Shown: positions 54,801 through 64,000 of the stretch, one piece after another
Layout of the letters: each line of letters opens with the position of its first letter
How positions within the stretch are numbered: position 1 is the stretch's first letter
Source of the DNA: Pomacea canaliculata
Taxonomy: Eukaryota > Mollusca > Gastropoda > Architaenioglossa > Ampullariidae
Assembly (NCBI RefSeq): GCF_003073045.1
Contig: NC_037592.1
Location: 15,891,844 to 15,955,843 of the forward strand
Direction of reading: 5' to 3'
Length of the DNA: 64,000 nt
Notes under the pieces: model-generated
The model's input: only the letters and a program-made list of their open reading frames with translations
Database searches by the model: none
What the model was told of the DNA's origin: nothing
Made by a program: the position numbers and the translations under genes

Positions 54801-56552
54801 TTGCTTTGGACAGTAAGGGGATATCGCAGTTATAAAAAAAAGCGTGGATATAATGATAGACTACCACTCCAACACGAAGCAGTTATACAATCACAAAAAT
54901 TTGAAGTGATTTGGGTACACTCACTAGATATAGGTGTAGTCTGAGGTTAAAGAGAAATATTCTGTTAAAAAAAGTTGGATTTTCTATTTTTGTTGGGACT
55001 GATTGTTGCCTCTTTGTCACTGCTGTGCTGAGCATATGCTTGACTTTTGTTCTTCAAAATGCATGCATTCCTTGTTTTAAAGTATTATCCTTAATCTCAC
55101 ATTTTTTATATGCATATGAACAGATGTGTGTACGCACACGCGTGTGTGTGAGGGGGAGGGAAGAGTGCACTGGATGTCACAAATGCAGGTAAAAATTATT
55201 AATGATATAAGCATCTCATTGGTATAATATGTACATGCTCCTTTTTGGGGGCATCATTTTTAATGATAAGTTTTGTTGATTTGTTTCATTTTTTGTGATT
55301 TTTGTTTTAATCAAGTGTCCTGGTATCTTTTCGAGTTTGCTGTGAGTCATTGTTCATCTTTCACACCTAAACCTTATGAAGCTTTTGTACAGTGAGCAAT
55401 TATTTAAATGCAGACATGGAGTTTCCTTATGCTTATTTTTCAATTTGGAAATTGAGTCAAAATATACAGTTCATGAACAAAACTGTGAAGATTACTCACT
55501 GGAAATGAATCGCTCACATTAAAAACAAATATGTTAAACTGTTCGATAACGAGTTGTTTACTTTCTACGTTAACATATATTGCATTTTTCTCTGGAGTCC
55601 TTGTTTAACCTTGTGGTGAGCTTGCATGTAGCATTCCCCAACCATAAGCACTCGCCAGCGTTGGGCTGGAAATGTTCTTATTTCACTCAAAAATCATAGA
55701 ATGCTGTTCCTGTCCCGCCCACCAAATACAAGGAAAAGTGTACCGTGAAAGTGGATGTGCCAAAAAAAAACCTTGCTGATATAATTTAAATACCAGTTAC
55801 TGACGGATATCTGATCTGATCTGATCCTCAAGACATTCAACAGCTGCTTCGCGATTCAAAACCAGATTTGAGAGACAGGATGAAATGGGAGGATGGGGTT
55901 TGTGGGGGGTAGGGGTCAAATTTGAGATTGCAACTTAAGATTGCAGGAGTTCGGTGAACAGGAAACACTTTTATTGAACATCACCTATAATTATTCAGAT
56001 TTCGACATCCACAAACCTCATATACCAGCCAATAACAGCGAGGGGAGTAAGAGGCCAAAGATCCGGTTCAAAATCGATTATCTTACCCTTGCACCACCCA
56101 CACCCACCACCACCTCTTGGTTTTAATTTTGTAAACTGATAGATAAGTGATGATGGTGGAGCAGGCACCATCGTTTTGAACATGGTCACAATCATTATTT
56201 CAGTCAAAGAAAATGTTTTCGATTTTTCATTACGTACCTGAAAATGCCGATTCAGCAAACTCTCTTAGATGTTTCCCTCAGACTTGCAGTCAACATCATG
56301 TCCAGCATCCTTTACTCATTCATCCGAGAATCGTCAAACACGGACCCTGTATTTTCCGCAAAGAGAACCTCCGCCCCAACCCCAAGTCTCCTTCCCTCTC
56401 CACAAAAAAAAAAAAGAAGAAAAATAAAACCCCATTACGGTTAAAAGCCGATATGCAGTTAGTTTTCGCTGTCCATCTAGATTGTAACAACGTTCACATC
56501 TTTTGATGTTTTGCCGCCTGTCCTCAACGCTGATGTAATGCAAACTAAGATG

Positions 56553-56583
<31 letters not shown>

Positions 56584-58554
56584 GAGTTAAAGACCAACAG
56601 GAACTTTGCACCCAAAAGACGTTTTTAACGGAGAAGAAACACTGAACTAGGATTGGTTGATTTTTTTTCCTCCCTCCTCCCCAAAACCACTTTTCCCTCG
56701 CCCCACGCTCCATCTTCCTGCCTCACCTTCTCGTTAAACCCTTTCTCTGTTATCACCTTCGATCGTAAAATAGTTCGTTGATTATTTATAGTCTCACACG
56801 AAATGTGTGATGCCTTTTCCTGTTTGATATTTTTACCTCGGTGTACAGGTGTGCACTGGCCTATGTCGCCGCACGTGAGATGTCTTCTGCGATTAAATGA
56901 TGCGGACACAGGACTGTAGTCCGTACTGACCAGGAAACGAATCCAGTGCTTGGAGAGTTTTTTCATGCTCTTCATCTTGGTACAGCAGCACTCTGTCATT
57001 TTTAACTCATTCTGGACAAATTGATGAAATTGGGTTGTACATATGAAGACGTTGGCATCTGAGGTTGCAAGCTGTACAGGAAGAGCTAAAGTGTTGAAAG
57101 CTATGACTCGGCATTAAAAAAAAAAAAGAACAAAAAAACAGTCAGGGCGTGTAATAAGGTTTTAATGTTTCCAGCATGATGAATTAGCCTGGATACCGCC
57201 AACTCCTCCAACTTTGATTTTTAATGTCAACTATCAATCCCCAACTTCATTTTGAGTTGAGCTTAATAAGTGACACGTGCTTAGTGACTGACATCAGACG
57301 GTAGAATTTGCCACTCCACGTTCTTCTTTCAAAAAAAAAAAAAAAAAAAAAATAACAAATAAAATAATTACAGCACATTTTCGTGACAAATGAGAGTCTA
57401 GTTGCTAACCTGCCGACAACTTTGACCTTAATTTCATGCTTGACGGGGGGCCAGCCAATGACCACCCGCTTTGGACATAATTGTATGGACTGAGGTTTGT
57501 CGATCTCAGTAAAATTGTGCAAGCAACACGCATTTGCTTGATCAAACTTACTCTAATGAGGATAATTAAAAGGCCCTCAAGTTGCAGGCATGATCTCACC
57601 CACACATACAGGATCTTACATCAGCTGACAGCAAACTTTGCGCGATTCCCCAGGTGAGAAGAGGCCTGTAGCCGCAGGTGACCAGCGAAGCCAGGGCACA
57701 AAATGTCGCTCAGAGAGTGCCCTGTTCAGGGGGCAAAACATTTCGGCACCCCCTCTTCCTCCCAACCCATCCCCCGAGAGTTGGAGTTGTGGCTTTGCGA
57801 CCCTCCCCCAACCCCTCCCCGCCTTCATCAGCTCTTTCCATCGGTGATGATGTGGCAGTCGTTCTCTCCTCGGGAAGACGTGTCGCCATAGGAGGGGCTG
57901 AGCGTCTGTCCAATGATTTCTTCAGTTTTCGGGAGGCCCCAAGGGACGGATGTCCTCGTAGCAGCAATATCTTCACAGGCATCATACTCAGGGCGTCAGA
58001 CGGTTGGCCAAGGGAGGATTGGACGGTTCCAGGAGACTGCATAGAAGAGAGGATGTGAACATTTGTTTGCCGTGCTTGTCCAATACAATACAACTGCAGT
58101 CCATCCTATACAGTGTAAGTGTAATCCACCATATGTAATCTTACTGTTCATCATATCTAGTCTTACTGTTTGTCATATATATTATAGTCTTACTGTATAT
58201 AATAAAGTCTTACTGTCCATCATGCATATTCGTACCTCACACGAGAAAGCCAAGTCCACACACAGCATAGACTTATAACAACAACTCATATTGCAATGTC
58301 AATAATAAAAAAAGGTATGTGTTGATGATGCTGATTTTGCATTTCAGACATAGTTTGCCGAGGCTTCTCGTCGACTAATGTGATGTACAGCGTTCTCAAA
58401 GATGTACACAGTTCTCTGTGACTAAACTTGATGTACGGTGTCGTCAATGATTGATTTGATGTACAGCGTTCACGATGACTAATCTGTTCTTTTTATGCCT
58501 CTCATGTTTTAAGGACAGACAAGAATTCAGGAGGAATCCAGCGAGCACAAGATC
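51860..58554. other. GTF2H1 3' UTR and long intergenic region
   Basis: No convincing gene. The UTR probably ends soon after the AATAAA signals at 51.9-52.2 kb. From there to about 55.8 kb the sequence is AT-rich with chance frames only. From 55.8 to 58.05 kb it becomes GC-richer, with CT/GA-rich low complexity and a GA microsatellite near 56.56 kb. This part may hold 5' non-coding exons or the promoter of the SLC26 gene, but I see no family match. Confidence 0.45.
58110..58225 (+). repeat. Degenerate short tandem repeat
   Basis: Four to five imperfect copies of a unit of about 30 bp containing AGTCTTACTGT followed by CATCATAT. A second loose repeat, GATGTACAGCGTTC/GATGTACACAGTTC-type, occupies about 58.37-58.48 kb. 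Both lie just upstream of the SLC26 coding exon. Confidence 0.5.
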
Positions 58555-61500
58555 ATGACAATGGAGACCCCCAAACCGGTGAAGGAGCTTGTCCTCCGCA
58601 GGCAGGTGTACACCCAGATTGACTTTGACCAAACCTATCTCGACCAAGCCGAGCCAAGCTCTGCCTGCCAGAAGATGAAGAAACTGTGTCAATGTTCCCC
58701 CAGACGCGTGGGCCGTACTCTTGTGGGCTATGTGCCCTTGGTGAACTTCTTGCGCCGTTACAACTGGCGAGACTGGATCATCCCCGACCTCGTGTCCGGC
58801 CTAACCGTGGGCTTCAACCACTTCGCTCAAGGCCTGGGCTTCGGGATCCTCGCCTCCCTGAAGCCCGTGAACGGGTTGTACTCTTCCTTCATCCCCATCG
58901 TCATCTACATGGTCTTCGGCACGTGTCCTCACGTCTCCATGGGAACCAATGCTATCATAGCCCTGCTGACGGCAACGGTCGTCAACCGAGAAGCTGACGC
59001 CTACGTACAGTCTCTGGACATTAAAATCAGCGAGGACGATGTTATGAACTATAAGGTCAGCGTGTCCGCGGCCACCTGCTTCGTGGCCGGCATCTTGCTG
59101 CTGGGGATGGGTGTCTTCCGTCTGGGCTTCATCACCAATTATTTCGCCAAATCCTTCATCGGCGGCTTCACCTTCGCCAGCGCCATGCACATCACGACGA
59201 GCCAGCTGGTCAAGATGATGCATCTGACGTTTCGTCCGAGGTCTGGGCCAGGAAACCTGGTTTTGACGTACATGGACATTTGCAAGAACATTACCGACAG
59301 CAACCTCGGCGACATCCTCGTAGGGGTCGTCTGCATGGTTGTCCTGTTGGCCGTCAAGATCGGCATCAACGAAAAATTCAAGGACAAGATGAGGTACCCT
59401 GTACCTATCGAGCTCATCGTCATCGTCGTCTCCACCATCATCTCCCACTTTGCACAACTTCACCAACGCTTCGGCATCGCCATCGTCGGCAGCGTTCCCA
59501 CAGGGTTCCCCACGCCCTCTCTCCCTCCCCTGGAACTGCTTCCCCGAGTAGCTCAGGACGCTTTCGTGATAGGCATCCTCTGCTACGCCTCCACCATCAC
59601 ACTGGGTAAGCTGTGCGCCAAGATGCACTCCTACGAGATCGACGACAACCAGGAGCTCATCTCTTACGGCCTCTGCAACCTCGTCGGCTCCTTCTTCCAG
59701 AATTTCCCGTCCTGTACGGCGCCGCCCCGCGCCATGATGCTGAGCTCCCTGGGTGCCAGGTCTACCCTGAATGGCCTGAGCTCGGCTGCCTTCATCCTGC
59801 TGGTGGTGCTGGTTGTCGGTCAGCTGTTCGTGTCGCTGCCCATCGCCATGCTGTCTGCCATGATCATCGCTGCCATGAAGGACCTCCTGCTGCTGGTGAG
59901 GCAAACCCTTCACGGGATTCAACTTAAAATATTGTCGTTAAATTCATTAATGTTTTGGTAAGCTAATGAAATACTTCCTTTTTATTAAATTAGCAAACGA
60001 AAGCTTGTCTAATAAGTTATTTTAGTGCATACTCTGCAAGACAACATTTGCCGTCACTTACATGCACTCTTCAAAAATTATGCCAGTACATAAAAAAAAC
60101 AAGAAGAAACAATTATCGTCTATCCACTCTATCGCAAGTGACTTTGTGGAACTGCAACATGTTTTCTCTATGAGCAGCGGAAAATTGAGATAATTGAGAC
60201 AAAGAGAACTAGAAATATAACAGTGTCCAGTTTCTTGGGGCCATATTTGCCTTGTGCGTTGAATTAATTATTTTATAGAAGCCGTGAACTGAATATCGAC
60301 TTCCGGGTTAAAGTTGAAACATCTGATCAACGGTCGTCTGCATGCAACAGCAAAGCAATTACAGCTAAGCACAAAGTTTTCTTTAACAGTCATGCAACAA
60401 CAAAACTTGAAACACGTCTGTTAGTTGAGGTGGCAATAATACACAATCATATCGCATCAAACTATTCCTCTGGTTACCACTACAGCCATGTAGCACGCTT
60501 AAAAAAGAACAACAGCGGAAATACGCTCATAAACACGCGCATGCGCACACAGCTATACCTGACTAATTTTTGTTTTCCACGGACGGAACAGATTCGCGAG
60601 ACGAAGAGCCTGTGGCGCGTGAACAAGGCGGATTTCGTCATCTGGGTGTTGACTGCTGCAGTCAGCATCCTCGTCGACCTGGACATCGGGCTGCTGACTG
60701 GAGTTGCCTTCTCCTTGCTGACCGTGGTGCTGGTCAGTCAGACGGCCGCGGGCACTGTGCTGGGCAGGGCGGACACAGAGGATGTGGTCTGTGATGAGAA
60801 GAGACGAGGAATCCACACTGTCCCGGGAGTGAGAGTGTTCAGGTCAGTGAGCTAGAAATATGTGTGAGGCGGACAGAGAGAGAGAGATGAGTGAATGAAT
60901 GAGTTGAAAATACTGGCATTTTATGGCACAAATTTTTTGAGTAGTAGAAAATTAGTTGTCAACTAGTTATCAAGTAAGTTATCAACCTCTCAAGTTAGAA
61001 TGGATACTGAGAGTAGGTTTAATCATCTACAGTATGACGCCGCTCGATCATCAATAGGTTTCACTCAAGTGAAGCTGTAGGTCAAAAGTTGACAATAAAA
61101 CAATAATACAGGTGGAATATTTAACCAGTGACATAAATCAACCGCGATGAAGTTAAACCCAAAAAAATGTCTTTTTTTCTTTGACAGGTTTGAATCACAA
61201 CTCTACTTCGCCAGTGCTGAACGCTTCAAAAACCAGCTTTACGCTCTAGTCTTCGACCCCAACAAAAATAAAAAGCCAAAAAAAGATTAATGGTCATTCA
61301 ATCATCTTGTCTGACGGCCTTGGCTCCGAGAAGCAGCCCGTGGAAGGTGAACCGATAGGAAAGCAAACCGTGCAGGTGAAGGACGCCGTGCACCACGTGA
61401 TCTTGGACTGCTCGGCCATGACGTATGTGGACGTTGCGGGCATTGATATGCTGACGACGGTCATCAGTCAGTTCACCAAGGCCGGGGTGGTGGTCTTTCT

Positions 61501-61642
61501 GGCTTCCATCCCCCCTCGCACGTTGTCCACACTGCACAGAGCTCAGTTCTTCGACAGGTGTGACCCGCTGAGGGTTTTCTATGATGTATTCGACGCCTTG
61601 TACATGGCCCTCACTCCTGCCAGCCTCGTCGTCAAGCTGTGA
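58555..61642 (+). CDS. SLC26-family anion exchanger / sulfate transporter
   Basis: Multipass membrane anion transporter (sulfate, chloride, bicarbonate or oxalate class) with a C-terminal cytosolic STAS domain. Exons: 58555-59895 (447 codons), 60592-60842 and 61188-61642 (TGA). The splice sites CTGCTG|GTGAGG...GGAACAG and TTCAG|GTCAGT...TTTGACAG fit in phases 0 and 2. Residues about 75-125 show the family's first transport motif: VGFNHFAQGLGFGILASLKP, then NGLYSSFIP and FGT(C)PHVSMG. Many hydrophobic segments follow to about residue 515; the last has WVLTAAVSILVDLDIGLLTG. STAS core: LDCSAMTYVDVAGIDMLTTV. Between DPNKNKKP and the STAS core an apparent surplus base in an A-run (61261-61285) shifts the frame; without it the protein is about 681 residues, normal for the family. 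An alternative upstream acceptor (TTTTAAG at 58512) could add 5' coding sequence. Which SLC26 member it is remains uncertain. Confidence 0.93.
61255..61292 (+). other. Apparent frameshift in SLC26 exon 3
   Basis: The frame entering exon 3 reaches TAA at 61288-61290, after GACCCCAACAAAAATAAAAAG. The next frame is open from this A-rich run to the natural TGA at 61642 and carries the STAS core. Dropping one A from A5, A5 or A7 restores one protein. Confidence 0.7.
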
Positions 61643-61660
61643 GGCCCCTGCTGCTGGAGC

Positions 61661-61792
61661 TGTGGACTTGTGAAACATGATGTGCAGCTGTCAGGAAGAG
61701 AGGGTGTGGACTTTAGAAACATTATGTGCAGCTGTCAGGAAGAGAGGGTGTGGACTTTAGAAACATTATGTGCAGCTGTCGAGAAGAGAGGG
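61661..61792 (+). repeat. Three tandem copies of a 44-bp unit
   Basis: The unit starting TGTGGACTT and including GTGCAGCTGTCAGGAAGAGA is repeated at 61661, 61705 and 61749, with a partial start at 61793. Copies two and three are nearly identical; the first differs at a few bases. It lies 19 bp after the SLC26 stop codon, so it is in the 3' UTR. Confidence 0.85.
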
Positions 61793-61799
61793 TGTGGAA

Positions 61800-62785
61800 G
61801 GCGCAGTAGGAAACAGCTCTATGTTTTCGGTTTCCCTAAAGACTATGAGGTGATGTTGATTTAAGATAACTGCAGGATAACTGCATGGTCGTACATTATT
61901 TCAAATGTCCAAGTAAGGCAGCAGGCGTGCCATGAGCAGTCTACCAACAACAGGCATCCCAGTCTAACAGTACAGGGAATGTGAATGCCGAAACATTCTA
62001 ACGGTATGGGGATTCGACATACCTTAGCAATACAGGAAATATGCAGGCTTTAGCAACCCAGGGAATCGAACCGATAGTTTGCCCGCCTTCAGGTTGCTTT
62101 AACTGCTTCATACCCTGCGATTCCCTTAAGAATACGAATTCTCCAGACCGGAAGCCTAGTCCTACAAAACTCGATGTTTACGAAAAACACGAATGCCCCA
62201 AGCCTATTTATTTTATCTTTTTTCTTTTGTTAAGATCCGATACGAGACTAACTGCGAGTAACTTTGTCGTTTTTGTGAAAGACAGTGCAAACCTCTAACT
62301 GTCATATCTTCAAAGTTTATTTTGTCATTTTATATCATGTACTGCTTATATTCTTTGGCAGTCAGTGGAAGCAAAAAGAAGACGATGCTCGTCCAGCATC
62401 ACACTCATCTACAAAATTTGTTTCCATTGCACGTGCGTTAAATTATAATGAAGGTACATCATACCACTCCTGATACAAAAACAAAACCAACTGTAATTCT
62501 CTTTTAGACATCCCGCAATCAAGCGACATTGCAAGGCAGAGGACTTTTCACAAAATAAAATGGAGCTTTCTTGCCGCCAGACAAAAAGATCTTTAATTAA
62601 AGCCCTGAGTTGAGCTGTGAGATTATAATTTAAGATGATTGATAGTCCGAACACTCCTTCGCTCTTGAATAAACTTTATTTGGAGCCGAGAGCAAGATAT
62701 TTACTGAACAGTGAACCTTTATGGAGACTTCATAGCGCAAGGTGTTTGTATTTGAGAGACAGGACACAATCAGTGCACAGTTATT
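61800..62785. other. SLC26 3' UTR and flank
   Basis: Non-coding. A likely polyadenylation signal AATAAA lies at 62668-62673. A box-B-like GGTTCGATTCC occurs on the minus strand near 62.07 kb with no convincing A box, perhaps a SINE fragment. Confidence 0.4.
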
Positions 62786-62789
62786 ATGT

Positions 62790-63157
62790 TCAATAGTAAT
62801 AATAATAAATAATAATACAGTGCATTATTTGATATAAATAGGAGCTATAAGTAGGACCTTTACCATGCACCAAACGCTGTTCAGGTCGCTTTACATACAT
62901 ACTTACACACATGCACACGACCACGAACCTTTTGGTAGGGTAGGCATGAAATGCACCTTGACACGCATGCACCCACGCACGCACACCTCACACCGCCACC
63001 CACCCACACACACACAATGTGGAAGATGCCGGAGTACCCGGGAAAAAAATACCGTCAGTCAGTCCTGTAAATACCCAAAAGTAAGTCTGATCCAAGATTC
63101 GAACTTGCTACGCCCAGTTCTGATGTGATTACAGGATCTTTAGTCACCGGGTCACCA
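62790..63157 (-). mobile_element. tRNA-derived SINE with (ATT)n tail
   Basis: On the minus strand a tRNA-like head has a weak box A (ACCCGGTGACTAAAGATCC, about 63134-63153) and a good box B (AGTTCGAATCTT, 63094-63105). A body with a long CA/TG microsatellite follows, then GTAAAGCGACCTGAACAGC and CCTATTTATATCAAA, ending in ATT repeats near 62.80 kb. The order head-body-tail is that of a SINE. Confidence 0.65.
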
Positions 63158-64000
63158 ACTGACTTCATCGTATTCAAAATTACTGAGATTTTTGAATTGT
63201 TCTTTTTCTTTCTCTTTTTGGTAACTTCGTTATTTCCACGCTCTTTCTTTGTGATAAAATCTGTAGCTGCTGAAACCCATATAGACTACAGCTTTCGGAA
63301 AATATTCATAAAAGATTTTGCCATCTCTACAAACACTTCCTTGCAATTAAAAGAAAATTTTGTCGATCGTGTGTTGAGTCGTGCTTTGAGTTCTAAATAA
63401 CTTGTTGGACGTTTAGTGAGAGTTCATTTGTGTGTGTGTGTGCAAAAGTTCTTTGTCAGCAGTTTGTCCCCAATCTCCCCAAAGCTGAACATCTACATCA
63501 CTGACATTACACTGACATGATAAATAGGTGTGAAAGGGTGAGACATGGCCTGAAGGCAGCGAACGTGAATGTTTTTTATCGTGAATATTTGAAAAGCATT
63601 TTATTTCAACCGAGTTCATACAGTTCACTATGAAAATACAATTTCGATGGCCTCTTTGTTGATTTTATAGAAAATATTATATTAGCATATTCTCGTAACA
63701 AGCTGAACATGATTAAACAGTTGAAATCATAACAATGCTTGTGTGTGTGTGTGTAAAAGAGAAAAAAAAAACTGGATTCCTTTATTGACTAGGCCATTGA
63801 CCGGTTTTAAAAGATTTATAATGGCTACACAACATGAAATTCGAAGAAAATGAAAATCAAGGTGGAACACTAATCACTGAATCCAGTCACGTGGAGTCCA
63901 TGCACTGATAAAGACAGCTTTATCACTATAATTATGAATAATTATGCCTGATGATCATATACTTAGGTTCAAATTATATGAACAGCTAGTTGCTTTCGGG
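63158..64000. other. AT-rich end of window, no gene seen
   Basis: No supported exon. Contains TG microsatellites near 63.43 and 63.74 kb. Short frames here have no recognisable domain. Confidence 0.4.

Noticed and set aside
52025..55200. Several 60-90 codon frames downstream of GTF2H1
   Set aside because: AT-rich, hydrophobic random translations without splice support.
56810..57000. Minus-strand ATG-started open segment with a possible GTAAAA donor
   Set aside because: No partner exon could be found and the translation is not recognisable.
57405..57605. Coding-like minus-strand stretch (KRVVIGWPPVKHEIK in one frame) with a CAG|GTTAGC donor
   Set aside because: Only one short exon, a weak acceptor, two competing frames and no family match.
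58801..59922. 373-codon minus-strand frame
   Set aside because: It is exactly antisense to the SLC26 membrane exon, with the His/Asp/Gly-rich composition typical of a shadow of GC-rich coding sequence.
63090..63157. tRNA gene on the minus strand
   Set aside because: Poor A box and a CA-rich SINE body and tail attached; a retroposed tRNA-like head, not a functional tRNA.

Overview
This window is an AT-rich, intron-rich stretch of an invertebrate animal nuclear genome. The gene set (an ETS factor, TFIIH p62, a ciliary pitchfork protein, an SLC26 transporter) is metazoan. The intron density, tRNA-derived SINEs and CR1/L2-like LINE remnants with (ATT)n tails suggest a lophotrochozoan, most likely a mollusc such as a gastropod. 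I cannot fix the species. No prokaryotic features, CRISPR arrays or rRNA genes were seen. Gene models were built by hand from splice sites, reading phase and recalled protein families.

Layout. (1) 1-4.1 kb: no gene, but several perfect CRE palindromes. A tRNA-type SINE lies at 4.17-4.39 kb on the minus strand. A possible, unrecognised two-exon zinc-binding gene lies at 4.7-5.3 kb, minus strand. (2) 5.95-8.19 kb, plus: the last two coding exons of an ESE-type ETS factor. (3) 13.6-17.2 kb, minus: a CCDC59/TAP26 homologue, complete in four exons, with a fold-back element and a decayed coding-like fragment in its first intron. (4) 21.6-37.1 kb, plus: a ZC3H11A homologue in 20 coding exons. It has three CCCH fingers, an array of symmetric phase-1 exons carrying a repeated L-E-E-I-R-R-R-K-A-like motif, one GC-AG intron, and three apparent single-base frame breaks. 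(5) 39.9-43.3 kb, minus: a PIFO/CIMAP3 (pitchfork) homologue in six exons. (6) 44.9-51.9 kb, plus: a complete 13-exon GTF2H1 (TFIIH p62). PIFO and GTF2H1 are head to head, about 1.5 kb apart. (7) 52-58.5 kb: no convincing gene. (8) 58.6-61.6 kb, plus: an SLC26 anion transporter, GC-rich and intron-poor, with one frame break in a poly-A run just before its STAS core. A 3 x 44 bp tandem repeat and another SINE follow.

Functionally the genes are unrelated: transcription (ETS, TFIIH), mRNA export (ZC3H11A), nucleolar/ribosome-associated work (CCDC59), cilia (PIFO) and anion transport (SLC26). CCDC59/ZC3H11A and PIFO/GTF2H1 are divergent pairs; ZC3H11A and PIFO converge. The frame breaks in otherwise intact genes sit mostly at homopolymers, and removing them makes every exon phase add up. 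They look like assembly indels rather than gene death.

The best candidates for something new are the minus-strand pair of exons at 4710-5288, the expandable exon array of ZC3H11A, and the unidentified decayed fragment at 15.65-16.9 kb.
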